DNA from: Paracrocinitomix mangrovi
Lineage (GTDB): Bacteria > Bacteroidota > Bacteroidia > Flavobacteriales_D > Crocinitomicaceae
Assembly: GCF_019740355.2 (NCBI RefSeq)
Contig: NZ_CP091819.1
Location: 1,922,001 to 1,986,000, forward strand
Direction of reading: 5' to 3'
Length of the DNA stretch: 64,000 nt
Shown here: positions 18,012 through 26,854 of the stretch, piece by piece
How the letters are laid out: each line of letters opens with the position of its first letter
Numbering within the stretch: position 1 is the first letter of the stretch
Translations under genes and position numbers: made by a program
Notes under the pieces: generated by a model
The model's input: only the letters and a program-made list of their open reading frames with translations
Told to the model about the DNA's origin: nothing
The model's database searches: none

Positions 18012-19454
18012 ATGGCTGGATATACTGAAGACGAATTAAAAGAGGAACTGAAGCAGAAAGAATATGAATTCGGTTTTACCTCCAATATTGAATCGGAAAA
18101 ATTCCCTATTGGTCTAAACGAAGAGGTGATCAGAATGATTTCGGCTAAGAAAGAAGAACCTGAATGGCTTCTTGAATACCGATTAAATGCCTTTAAAATT
18201 TGGAAAGAAATGACAGAGCCGGATTGGGCTCATGTTACCTACGAAAAACCAAATTTTCAAAATATCTCTTACTTCTCAGCTCCTAAAAAGAAGTACGAGA
18301 ATTGGGAGGACGTTGATCCGGAAATGAAAGCGACAATGGACAAATTGGGTATTTCATTGGATGAACAAAAAAAATTGACTGGAGTGGCAGTTGACTTTGT
18401 GATGGATTCTGTTTCTGTTGCAACTTCATTTAAAGAGAAATTAGGTGAACTTGGAGTTATCTTTTGTTCATTTAGTGAAGCCGTTAAAAATCATCCTGAT
18501 TTAGTTAAGAAATATTTAGGTACGGTAGTTCCAAGTACGGATAATTTTTATGCTGCCCTCAACTCGGCCGTATTTTCAGATGGATCATTCTGTTATATCC
18601 CAAAAGGAGTGAGATGTCCAATGGAATTATCTACATATTTCAGAATTAACGAATCTGGAACAGGACAATTTGAAAGAACATTAGTAGTAGCTGATGAAGG
18701 CAGTTATTGTTCATACTTAGAAGGATGTACTGCACCTCAAAGAGACGAAAATCAATTACATGCTGCAGTTGTTGAATTAATTGCAATGGACAACGCAGAG
18801 ATAAAATATTCAACTGTACAGAACTGGTATCCTGGAGATAAGGACGGAAAAGGAGGAGTATTCAACTTTGTTACCAAAAGAGGAATGTGTCATACCAACT
18901 CTAAAATATCCTGGACACAAGTAGAAACAGGATCAGCTGTTACCTGGAAATATCCTTCATGTGTTTTAAAAGGCGACAATTCAATTGGCGAATTTTATTC
19001 AGTTGCAGTTACCAATAATTATCAGCAAGCTGATACGGGAACAAAAATGATTCACCTTGGAAAAAACACCAAGAGCACAGTGATTTCAAAAGGAATATCT
19101 GCGGGTAAATCCAATAATTCATATAGAGGTTTAGTGCAAATACATGCTAAAGCAGATAACGCCAGAAACTTTACACAATGTGATAGTTTATTGATGACTG
19201 ATGAATGCGGAGCGCATACTTTCCCTTACATAGAATGTAAAAACAGTACTGCCAAATTAGAACATGAGGCAACTACTTCAAAAATTGGGGAAGATCAAAT
19301 TTTTTATTGTCAGCAAAGAGGACTTTCAGAAGAGAAAGCAATTAGTATGATTGTTAATGGATATTGTAAAGATGTACTTAACAAATTACCAATGGAATTT
19401 GCTGTGGAAGCGCAAAAATTGCTTGCTATTTCATTGGAAAATAGTGTTGGATAA
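18012..19454 (+). CDS. sufB: Fe-S cluster assembly scaffold SufB
   Basis: A 480-residue protein of normal SufB length, the main scaffold of the SufBC2D complex. Conserved blocks include [41 protein letters not shown] and the C-terminal [23 protein letters not shown]. Within these lie the conserved cysteine and glutamate residues for cluster assembly. It follows the A-type carrier by 32 bases and precedes sufC by 72 bases. That gap contains an imperfect 14-base tandem repeat. Confidence 0.97.
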   Translation: MAGYTEDELKEELKQKEYEFGFTSNIESEKFPIGLNEEVIRMISAKKEEPEWLLEYRLNAFKIWKEMTEPDWAHVTYEKPNFQNISYFSAPKKKYENWEDVDPEMKATMDKLGISLDEQKKLTGVAVDFVMDSVSVATSFKEKLGELGVIFCSFSEAVKNHPDLVKKYLGTVVPSTDNFYAALNSAVFSDGSFCYIPKGVRCPMELSTYFRINESGTGQFERTLVVADEGSYCSYLEGCTAPQRDENQLHAAVVELIAMDNAEIKYSTVQNWYPGDKDGKGGVFNFVTKRGMCHTNSKISWTQVETGSAVTWKYPSCVLKGDNSIGEFYSVAVTNNYQQADTGTKMIHLGKNTKSTVISKGISAGKSNNSYRGLVQIHAKADNARNFTQCDSLLMTDECGAHTFPYIECKNSTAKLEHEATTSKIGEDQIFYCQQRGLSEEKAISMIVNGYCKDVLNKLPMEFAVEAQKLLAISLENSVG

Positions 19455-19458
19455 ATAG

Positions 19459-19500
19459 AGAGACAAGAATCTAGAGACAAGAATTTAGATTCAAGACGAG
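19459..19500 (+). repeat. Short imperfect tandem repeat between sufB and sufC
   Basis: AGAGACAAGAAT occurs at 19459-19470 and again at 19473-19484 (period 14), with a third decayed copy (AGATTCAAGACG) starting at 19487. It fills most of the 72-base gap between two otherwise tightly spaced genes. No function is evident; it probably arose by replication slippage. Confidence 0.6.
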
Positions 19501-19526
19501 ATAAGAATTAGGATAAAGTAAAAGAA

Positions 19527-20294
19527 ATGAGTAAAACTTTGTTGAACATAAATAATCTTCATGCTTCAATTGAAGAAGAAGGAAAAGAAATTTTAAAGGG
19601 ACTAAACCTTGAGGTAAAAGCAGGAGAGATTCATGCGATCATGGGGCCAAATGGTTCGGGAAAATCAACTTTAGCTTCAGTAATTGCAGGTAAAGATGGT
19701 TATGAAGTTACAGAAGGTTCAATTGAAATGGATTCTAAAGATTTATTAGAACTTGATCCTGATGAAAGAGCGAAAGAAGGTTTGTTTTTAGCATTTCAAT
19801 ACCCTGTTGAAATTCCGGGTGTTTCTAACATAAACTTTCTTAGAACTGCGATCAACGAAATTAGAGAATACAAAGGTGAAGAAGCCATGTCTGCCAAAGA
19901 TTTTATGGCCATGGTAAAAGAACGTTCGGCTTACGTTGAACTTGATGCTAAATTGGCTTCTAGATCTGTTAATGAAGGGTTTTCTGGAGGAGAAAAGAAA
20001 AGAAACGAGATCTTTCAAATGGCCATGTTAGAACCTAAAGTTGCCATTTTAGATGAAACTGATTCAGGTTTAGACATTGATGCTTTGAGAATAGTAGCTG
20101 CCGGAGTTAATAAATTAAAAAGCCCTGACAACGCAACCATTGTTATCACGCATTACCAACGATTATTGGATTACATTGTTCCTGATTTTGTTCATGTTTT
20201 ATACAATGGAAAGATCATTAAAACAGGGGATAAATCTTTGGCGCTTGAACTAGAGGAAAAAGGATATGATTGGTTAATTGAAACAGTTCAATAA
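19527..20294 (+). CDS. sufC: Fe-S cluster assembly ATPase SufC
   Basis: A 255-residue ABC-type ATPase that powers the SufBCD scaffold. Walker A is GPNGSGKST (residues 40-48). The SufC-specific FQYPVEIPGVSN block, the signature FSGGEKKRNEI and Walker B VAILDETDSGLDID are all present. It is cytoplasmic, unlike transporter ATPases. It sits between sufB and sufD, with 27 bases to sufD. Confidence 0.98.
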   Translation: MSKTLLNINNLHASIEEEGKEILKGLNLEVKAGEIHAIMGPNGSGKSTLASVIAGKDGYEVTEGSIEMDSKDLLELDPDERAKEGLFLAFQYPVEIPGVSNINFLRTAINEIREYKGEEAMSAKDFMAMVKERSAYVELDAKLASRSVNEGFSGGEKKRNEIFQMAMLEPKVAILDETDSGLDIDALRIVAAGVNKLKSPDNATIVITHYQRLLDYIVPDFVHVLYNGKIIKTGDKSLALELEEKGYDWLIETVQ

Positions 20295-20321
20295 CATTCA
20301 TCAATAAAGGAGAATACAGAG

Positions 20322-21566
20322 ATGATAGCTGAGATATCAGAAAAAATAAGTGCATTTACACAAAACTTAACTTTAGCTGAGGATAAATTCCATAAAGACG
20401 CTTTTGTTAGACTAGGTAATCAAGACTTTCCTACTACAAAAGATGAATATTGGAAATACACGCGTTTGGCTAAACTCACCAAAAATAGTTTTGTTAAAGA
20501 TGCAGATCCAGACCGACTAAATCTTACCAAATACATTATTTCTAATGACTATTTGGTTGTAGTGAATGGATTTATTCGCGAAGATCTTAGTCAGTTTAGC
20601 AAATTAGATTTTGACATAGATTTTCTTGGGGTTGATAGAATGACAGATTATACTGATTTCAACTCAAGAGTTCCAAATGATGTTTTCACCAATATCAATT
20701 CGGCATATCTAGAGAAGGTAACGAACATTAGGATTGGAGAAAATAAAATCAATGAAGGACCTCTTCAAATTATTTATGTAAGTCGTGGTAAAGATGTAAT
20801 TGCCAATAACAGACTTTACATTCACGCGGGAAAATCTTCACAATCTGAGATCATATTAACTTTTGTTAGCCTTGATGCTGAAAATTGCTTTACCAATCAA
20901 ATTACAGAAGTAATGGTGGAGGAAAATGCACATTTAACTATCAACAAACTACAAGTTGAGGAAAATACAAATTTTCATATTTCAACTGAACAGATATTCC
21001 AGCATCAAAATTCGAACTTTAAAATCAATACCATCACTTTAAGTGGATTATTGGTTAGAAACAATATCAACATTCAAGTAGCGGGCGAAAACTGCGAAAC
21101 TCACATGAATGGAGCGGTGATAACTAAAGATAGTCAACACATAGACAATCATACATTTGTTGATCATCAAGTACCAAATTGTTTTTCTAATGAAAACTAT
21201 AAGTATGTATTAGGAGATCAATCTACCGGAGTTTTCAATGGTAGAGTTATTGTTAGAAAAGACGCTCAAAAAATCAATGCATACCAAAATAATGGTAACA
21301 TCCTTTTATCTGAAAAGGCTACTATCAATTCAAAACCTGAATTGGAAATTTATGCAGATGACGTAAAATGTTCACATGGTTCTACAACCGGACAATTAGA
21401 TGAACAAGCTGTATTTTATCTACAAAGTAGAGGGATTTCAAAACCTACTGCAAAAAGAATGTTAGTTCAGGCTTTTATAGGAGAAGTATTAGAAGCCGTA
21501 GAAAATGATAAATTTATCGAACTAGTTGACCAAAAATTGGAAGACGTTCACAACTGGAAAATGTAA
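20322..21566 (+). CDS. sufD: Fe-S cluster assembly protein SufD
   Basis: 414 residues; a SufB paralog that forms the beta-helix partner in SufBC2D and is needed for iron entry. The N-terminal helical part contains DEYWKYTRLAKL. The C-terminal core has NGRVIVRKDAQKINAYQNN and DDVKCSHGSTTGQLDEQAVFYL, with the conserved Cys-His pair. It follows sufC directly and is followed by a carbonic anhydrase rather than the usual sufS. Confidence 0.96.
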   Translation: MIAEISEKISAFTQNLTLAEDKFHKDAFVRLGNQDFPTTKDEYWKYTRLAKLTKNSFVKDADPDRLNLTKYIISNDYLVVVNGFIREDLSQFSKLDFDIDFLGVDRMTDYTDFNSRVPNDVFTNINSAYLEKVTNIRIGENKINEGPLQIIYVSRGKDVIANNRLYIHAGKSSQSEIILTFVSLDAENCFTNQITEVMVEENAHLTINKLQVEENTNFHISTEQIFQHQNSNFKINTITLSGLLVRNNINIQVAGENCETHMNGAVITKDSQHIDNHTFVDHQVPNCFSNENYKYVLGDQSTGVFNGRVIVRKDAQKINAYQNNGNILLSEKATINSKPELEIYADDVKCSHGSTTGQLDEQAVFYLQSRGISKPTAKRMLVQAFIGEVLEAVENDKFIELVDQKLEDVHNWKM

Positions 21567-21587
21567 AGCCAGATATTATACTTAGCT

Positions 21588-22220
21588 ATGGATATTAAAA
21601 AAGTATTTGAGAACAACGAAAAGTGGATCCAGGATAAACTAAGTGTAGATGCTAATTATTTTACTGAACTAGCTAAAGGTCAAAACCCCAATTTGCTATA
21701 TATAGGATGTGCTGACAGTAGAGTTACTGCAGAAGAGTTAATGGGATGTGAACCAGGTGAAGCATTTGTACATAGAAATGTGGCAAACATGGTTGTAAGT
21801 ACTGACCTAAATTGCCAATCTGTAATAGAATATGCCGTAAAATATCTTGAAGTAAAAGATATAGTAGTTTGTGGTCATTATGGTTGCGGTGGTGTGCAAG
21901 CAGCTATGCAATCCTCAGATATGGGTTTACTTAATCCCTGGTTGAGAAATATAAGAGATGTATACAGAATGCATGCAATTGAACTTGGTAAAATCATTGA
22001 TGATAATGCCAGATACAAAAGACTTGTAGAGTTAAATGTTCAAGAACAATGCATCAACGTAATTAAAACGGCTGTAGTTCAAAACGCTCACCGTACAAGA
22101 GGTATCACTGTTCACGGTTGGGTATTTGATCTAGAATCAGGAAAATTGATTGATTTAAAGATCGATTTTAATGATATTCTTTCAAAAATTATGGAGATTT
22201 ATCGTCTGGAACAAGACTAG
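21588..22220 (+). CDS. Beta-class carbonic anhydrase
   Basis: A 210-residue zinc enzyme that interconverts CO2 and bicarbonate in the cytoplasm. Zinc ligands are C41 (in GCADSR), H97 and C100 (in CGHYGCGG), with the catalytic Asp-Arg dyad D43/R45. Length is typical of the beta class. It starts 21 bases after sufD and is followed 9 bases later by an FGE-like lipoprotein, so it is probably in the suf transcript. No functional link with iron-sulfur assembly is obvious. Confidence 0.95.
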   Translation: MDIKKVFENNEKWIQDKLSVDANYFTELAKGQNPNLLYIGCADSRVTAEELMGCEPGEAFVHRNVANMVVSTDLNCQSVIEYAVKYLEVKDIVVCGHYGCGGVQAAMQSSDMGLLNPWLRNIRDVYRMHAIELGKIIDDNARYKRLVELNVQEQCINVIKTAVVQNAHRTRGITVHGWVFDLESGKLIDLKIDFNDILSKIMEIYRLEQD

Positions 22221-22229
22221 TTAATCTTC

Positions 22230-23261
22230 ATGAAATACTTATCATTTTTACTATTTCTACTTTCAATTTTCAGCTGTAATTCAGGCACTGAGAACTATTC
22301 CCATCCAGAAAGTCAACACGATTCAATTCCCGGAATGGTTTACGTCCCTGCCGGAACATACATGATGGGAGGTAAAACAGCACAAGCGAATGCAGATGAA
22401 TTACCTCAACATGAAGTACATGTGGATGAATTTTACATGGATGAATCAGAAGTTACCAATGCTCAATTTCAGGCATTTGTTGAAGCTACCAATTACATCA
22501 CTACTGCTGAAAAAAACATTGACTGGGATAAAATGAAACTGGACCTACCTGAAGGAACACCCAAACCTGTGGACAGTCTTTTAGTAGCAGGATCACTTGT
22601 ATTTACTCCACCAACAACATCAGTGGACTTAAACAACCCAAGTTTATGGTGGAAATGGACAATTGGCGCCAACTGGAAACATCCTCAAGGACCGGAAAGC
22701 AACATAGAAGGAAAAATGGATCATCCTGTAGTTCATATTTCAAGAGAAGATGCCTTGGCCTATGCTAAATGGGCGGGAAAACGACTCCCAACAGAAGCAG
22801 AATGGGAATGGGCCGCAATGGGAGGTATTGAAAATGCTATTTATCCATGGGGAAATGAACCAGCAATTAATGCCAGTAATAAAGCAAACTTTTGGCAAGG
22901 TCAGTTCCCTTACTTAAATGAAGAATTGGATGGATATTACCTTACTGCTCCAGTTAAACAATATGAACCTAATGGCTATGGTTTGTATGACATGGCAGGA
23001 AATGTTTGGGAATGGTGCAATGACAAATACCATTACAACTATTATGAGCAAATAGCATCCAATAAATCTGATAATCCTTTAGGACCCAATCATTGTTTTG
23101 ATCCTGCTGAACCGGGAGCTGATAAATACGTTATGAGGGGTGGTTCGTTTTTATGTAATGATAGCTACTGTAGCGGATATAGAGTATCAAGAAGGATGAA
23201 ATCTACCGGTGAAACCGGTTTATCACATACCGGATTCAGATGTGCAAAAGATGTCAACTAA
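22230..23261 (+). CDS. Formylglycine-generating-enzyme-like lipoprotein (SUMF1 family)
   Basis: 343 residues. A lipoprotein signal peptide ends at FSCNSG (lipobox cysteine about residue 16), so the protein is exported and lipid-anchored. The FGE-sulfatase domain covers about residues 35-340, with GTYMMGG, PTEAEWEWAAMGG and YDMAGNVWEW. Two cysteines, C309 and C314 in GGSFLCNDSYC, match the spacing of the active-site pair of true formylglycine-generating enzymes. Many Bacteroidota homologues (GldK-like) lack that pair. It may therefore oxidise a cysteine in an exported client, or be a relative with a changed role. No sulfatase gene is in the window. Its stop overlaps the convergent methyltransferase by 4 bases. 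Confidence 0.82.
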   Translation: MKYLSFLLFLLSIFSCNSGTENYSHPESQHDSIPGMVYVPAGTYMMGGKTAQANADELPQHEVHVDEFYMDESEVTNAQFQAFVEATNYITTAEKNIDWDKMKLDLPEGTPKPVDSLLVAGSLVFTPPTTSVDLNNPSLWWKWTIGANWKHPQGPESNIEGKMDHPVVHISREDALAYAKWAGKRLPTEAEWEWAAMGGIENAIYPWGNEPAINASNKANFWQGQFPYLNEELDGYYLTAPVKQYEPNGYGLYDMAGNVWEWCNDKYHYNYYEQIASNKSDNPLGPNHCFDPAEPGADKYVMRGGSFLCNDSYCSGYRVSRRMKSTGETGLSHTGFRCAKDVN

Positions 23262-24103
23262 GCTATGATTAATGTTCTTTGCCCGTACTCTATCACTTTG
23301 TCAGTGGTAGTTTTCAAACAAAGCGTATCTACAACTATCTCTTCATTGTTTAGCAATTGTTCTGCATGTCTATAGATATCTTCATCCAATAATCGTGGAG
23401 AGTAAGTATTAATGATAATAAAACCATTTTTTGCTCTCAGCTTTAAGGCAAGTGACATTAACTCTTCAAACTTATCTTCTAGTTTCCAACGTTCTTTTTT
23501 AGCTCCGATTCCAAAAGCCGGTGGATCCATTACAATCCCCTTATATTGGTTTCCTCTTTTAACTTCTCTATTTGCAAATTTTAATGCATCTTCCAACACC
23601 CAATGAATATTGTCCAAATTGGAAAGCTCCATATTTTCTCTTCCCCAACTAATAATCTGCTTTACTGAATCACAATGAAAAACATCTGCCCCCTTTTCTC
23701 TTGCCACTAGAGAAGCGGCTCCTGTATAACCAAACAAATTTAAAAACCTGTCTTCTGATTGAAGGTTTTGTGAAATGTAATCCCAGTTTGCTTGTTGTTC
23801 AGGAAATAAACCCAAATGTTTAAACTTGGTTAGATGCAATTGAAATTTTAAGTCTTTATAGGAAACAACCCAACTTTTGCTGGCATTAGGATTTAATTGT
23901 TTCCACTCTCCTTTGGTATTTGACTCCTCTATAAATTCAAAATCTGCTTGTTGATACCAATCTGAATAAGGAGTAACCGATTTAAAATAGGCATTTCTAT
24001 CTGGCCTAATGGTAATGATTTTACCCCAACGCTCAAGCTTCTTACTTCCTCCGGCGTCCAACAATTCATAATCTTTCCAATGACTAGAAAACAGTTTTGA
24101 CAT
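23258..24103 (-). CDS. Class I SAM-dependent methyltransferase (RlmI/RlmL-like)
   Basis: A 281-residue Rossmann-fold methyltransferase. SAM-binding motif I is FLNLFGYTGAASLVAREKGA (about residues 137-156), and the catalytic motif IV is VMDPPAFGIG (about 193-202). Both are typical of 23S rRNA (cytosine-C5) and related RNA methyltransferases. It lacks the N-terminal PUA domain of E. coli RlmI (about 390 residues), so the exact RNA target is unknown. A CAAAGGTA (minus-strand TACCTTTG at 24116-24109) lies only 5 bases before the start, so the message may be nearly leaderless. I found no matching TTTG at the -33 position. Confidence 0.82.
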   Translation of the reverse strand: MSKLFSSHWKDYELLDAGGSKKLERWGKIITIRPDRNAYFKSVTPYSDWYQQADFEFIEESNTKGEWKQLNPNASKSWVVSYKDLKFQLHLTKFKHLGLFPEQQANWDYISQNLQSEDRFLNLFGYTGAASLVAREKGADVFHCDSVKQIISWGRENMELSNLDNIHWVLEDALKFANREVKRGNQYKGIVMDPPAFGIGAKKERWKLEDKFEELMSLALKLRAKNGFIIINTYSPRLLDEDIYRHAEQLLNNEEIVVDTLCLKTTTDKVIEYGQRTLIIA

Positions 24104-24144
24104 GAGGACAAAGGTAATTGTTTAACAGAATTTGAATCTATAGG

Positions 24145-24585
24145 CTACTCACCCATTTGATATTCCTTTATCTTTTGATATCTGAACCCTTCTACCTCTT
24201 TATTATAGCCTATTTTAACTTTGACAGTTTCTTTTGAAGGATTTTGAATAATTACCATTTGAAAATCTGCAACGAAAACAGTTGCCGTATGGTTAGGCAA
24301 CAGAACAAAATGTTGAGCAGCCTTTTTTGATTCTTTGTTTACAACGTAAATCTTTAAATCTGTTTTTTCAAAATTGCCCAAATAAACCTTATAGGTAGAT
24401 GATTGGAATTCGCCAATCACAAACTCTTCCTGACCATCAAGTTCATACTCATTAGCCACTTTCATTAATTTGTGGTTAGCCTTTTTGATGGGACGACTTG
24501 AAGAACATCCCACCACTACAAAGAGTAATAAAAAGCTAACTACTGCTAGTTTAACCCAATTTAACATCACAATAATTTTTTTCAT
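24145..24585 (-). CDS. Small putative lipoprotein, 146 aa
   Basis: The signal peptide ends with the lipobox VVGC (cysteine about residue 27), so it is probably anchored in the periplasm or outer membrane. The mature part is basic and beta-rich with no recognised domain (DGQEEFVIGEFQSSTYKVYLG, LLPNHTATVFVADFQ). The gap to the methyltransferase downstream is 41 bases and they could share a transcript. Function unknown. Confidence 0.6.
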   Translation of the reverse strand: MKKIIVMLNWVKLAVVSFLLLFVVVGCSSSRPIKKANHKLMKVANEYELDGQEEFVIGEFQSSTYKVYLGNFEKTDLKIYVVNKESKKAAQHFVLLPNHTATVFVADFQMVIIQNPSKETVKVKIGYNKEVEGFRYQKIKEYQMGE

Positions 24586-24795
24586 TCAATACTTGACTTA
24601 GCAAGTACATCTGTAGTAGTTCATCACAATTGATAACGTAAAGTTAGATAGAACCGTTAACACTTTTTTACTAATTCTATAAGTGGACTTTTTTATTCGA
24701 TATAATGTGATTTTGTCTATTTAATTAAGCAGGATCAATAGGACAAACAGCCATAATTAACTATCTTGAACAAGAAATTGTCAAAGGATTTAATT

Positions 24796-25335
24796 ATGAT
24801 TCAAGAACTCTATCAAAAAGCCATGAGATATGCCGGTGAAAAGCACGCTCATCAAACTGTTCCTGGGACAAAAGCCAATTATCTGCTTCATATTTCAAAT
24901 GTCACTATGGAGGTAATAATTGCTCACAAAATGGATCCTTGTTTTGATCTGGGTTTTGCCGTTGAAATGGCCATATTGCATGACACAATTGAAGACACAG
25001 ATGCAAGCTGGGAAGAAATTAGAGAAATTTTTGGTGAAGGTGTTGCTGATGGTGTTCAGGCACTTACTAAAAACCAAACTATTGAATCCAAATCCGAACA
25101 ATTAGTTGATAGTTTAAATAGAATTAAACAATTGGATAAGGAAGTTGGATTGGTAAAGCTCGCAGATAGAATTACCAATTTACAAGCCCCACCAAATGAA
25201 TGGAGCAATGAAAAAATCACCAAATACCAGGTAGAAGCTACATTAATCCTTCATGAATTGAATGAATCAAACGTTTATTTATCTGCACGTTTGCAGAAAA
25301 AAATAAATGAATACAGTAAATACATTAAGGAGTAA
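24796..25335 (+). CDS. HD-domain phosphohydrolase (RelA/SpoT hydrolase-like)
   Basis: The best start is ATG at 24796 (MIQELYQKAMRYAGEKHAHQ, 179 residues); an in-frame TTG at 24766 would add 10 residues. The HD motif region is AILHDTIEDTDASWEEI (about residues 62-78), preceded by NYLLHISNV and followed by KLADRITNLQAPP. This is the order seen in the hydrolase domain of RelA/SpoT and of small alarmone hydrolases (Mesh1-like). There is no synthetase domain, so a stand-alone (p)ppGpp or related nucleotide hydrolase is likely. Confidence 0.8.
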   Translation: MIQELYQKAMRYAGEKHAHQTVPGTKANYLLHISNVTMEVIIAHKMDPCFDLGFAVEMAILHDTIEDTDASWEEIREIFGEGVADGVQALTKNQTIESKSEQLVDSLNRIKQLDKEVGLVKLADRITNLQAPPNEWSNEKITKYQVEATLILHELNESNVYLSARLQKKINEYSKYIKE

Positions 25336-25412
25336 TTTTTTCATAATAAATTGTATCAACCAATTAAAAAATAGTCGACATTTGCCTTAACATTTTGTTA
25401 ATGTAAAAGACA

Positions 25413-25946
25413 ATGGCAAAATTGAGCTTTAGCAGCTTGCTCTTACTAGCTGTAATGTGTTTTCAACACAATAAACTTGAGGGTCAGGAAGTAGAAAGTC
25501 CCCTATCCGATTCACATCTGGAAAATGTTGATTTATGCTTTTATTTAGGCGTGGAAAAACTGAACAAGTTCAAAACCATAGATATCCAGCTAATCAGAAT
25601 TTCCAATAGTAAAAAGGAATACAGTTATCAAAGAGGTAACTTAATTAAGGGTAAAAAACCTTTAATCAGCAAGTCATTTGTTTTGACAGAAAGTGAAATA
25701 GATACTGTTGATTCATGGGTAGACAGATGTAAAATTCCGCCTTACTTCAATAAGAAATTTGGTAAGTTGATGAACCGTCCAATCATTACCGTATTCTTCA
25801 AAACCAAAAAGCACAATGTAACAGTGCAATGGGAAGGCAATAAATACCCCAGAAACAAGGTTATTCAACGTCTAAATAAGTTTAAGCAAAAGCTTATTGC
25901 TCTGATGACAATGAAGGAAGGGATCACACTAGAAAGTGTGGACTAA
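25413..25946 (+). CDS. Hypothetical exported protein, 177 aa
   Basis: A signal peptide (about 24 residues, ending near KLEGQ) is followed by a basic mature region of alternating beta segments, without a domain I recognise. Two cysteines are present (VDLCFYLG, VDRCKIPP). It stands alone between the HD hydrolase (77 bases upstream) and the CDF transporter (29 bases downstream), all on the plus strand. Confidence 0.55.
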   Translation: MAKLSFSSLLLLAVMCFQHNKLEGQEVESPLSDSHLENVDLCFYLGVEKLNKFKTIDIQLIRISNSKKEYSYQRGNLIKGKKPLISKSFVLTESEIDTVDSWVDRCKIPPYFNKKFGKLMNRPIITVFFKTKKHNVTVQWEGNKYPRNKVIQRLNKFKQKLIALMTMKEGITLESVD

Positions 25947-25975
25947 AGTGTAATATTGGTTAAATTCGTCCTGAA

Positions 25976-26854
25976 ATGGGGCACGATCATCATACACATC
26001 ACCACTCTGTTAAGAACATCAAAATTGCTTTTTTCGTCAATTTAGCATTCACTGTTTTTGAAATAATAGGCGGAATTTATGTCAATAGTATTGCAATAAT
26101 TTCTGATGCTATCCATGATTTAGGTGATTCCATTAGCCTTGGAACTTCATGGTTTTTAGAGAAAAAATCTAAACAACAAGCAGATGATGAATACACATTT
26201 GGTTATGCGCGATTTTCGCTTTTAGGAGCCTTAATCAACAGTGTAATTCTTATTGCAGGATCTGTATATGTAATAAGTGAGGCCATTGGCAGAATTATTG
26301 AACCAGAACACTCCAATGCAACGGGAATGTTGATTTTTGCCATTATTGGAGTTGTGGTGAATGGTTATGCAGCCTGGAAATTAAGTAAGGGCTCTTCAAT
26401 GAATGAGAAAGTAGTAAGTTGGCATTTAATAGAAGATGTATTGGGATGGACAGCCATTTTAATTGCTTCTATCATATTACAGTTTAAAGACATTCCGTAT
26501 TTAGATCCTGCTTTATCACTTTTTATTACCCTATTTATATTGTACAATGTTTTCAAAAGATTACGAGAAACACTGATCATTTTTCTTCAAAAAACCCCGG
26601 CTAATTTGAATCCGGCAGTGATCAAACACAAATTGCAGGAAGTAGATAATGTGCATTCTCTTCACAATGTACATGTGTGGTCTTTAGATGGAGAAAAACA
26701 TGTTTTTACTGCTCATATCAAATTGAAAAATATTGATTCATTCGAACAATATTTAGACGTCAAAATATCACTCAAGAAAATTCTTGAACCACATCATTTT
26801 AAACATGTTACTTTAGAATTAGAGTTAGATGAGGAGACTTGTAGCTTTAATTAA
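25976..26854 (+). CDS. Cation diffusion facilitator (CzcD/ZitB-type metal exporter)
   Basis: A 292-residue inner-membrane antiporter that expels Zn2+ or related divalent cations. A histidine-rich N-terminus (MGHDHHTHHHS) precedes six membrane helices. The metal-site motifs lie in helix 2 (SDAIHDLGDS, about residues 43-52) and helix 5 (SWHLIEDVLGW, about 142-152), giving the HxxxD pattern of zinc carriers. The C-terminal cytoplasmic domain contains HNVHVWSLDGEKHVFTAHI. Its stop overlaps the convergent giant T9SS gene by 8 bases. Confidence 0.93.
   Translation: MGHDHHTHHHSVKNIKIAFFVNLAFTVFEIIGGIYVNSIAIISDAIHDLGDSISLGTSWFLEKKSKQQADDEYTFGYARFSLLGALINSVILIAGSVYVISEAIGRIIEPEHSNATGMLIFAIIGVVVNGYAAWKLSKGSSMNEKVVSWHLIEDVLGWTAILIASIILQFKDIPYLDPALSLFITLFILYNVFKRLRETLIIFLQKTPANLNPAVIKHKLQEVDNVHSLHNVHVWSLDGEKHVFTAHIKLKNIDSFEQYLDVKISLKKILEPHHFKHVTLELELDEETCSFN

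Noticed and set aside
19459-19500. CRISPR-like or regulatory array between sufB and sufC
   Set aside because: Only two exact 12-base copies with period 14 and no spacers; slippage is enough to explain it.
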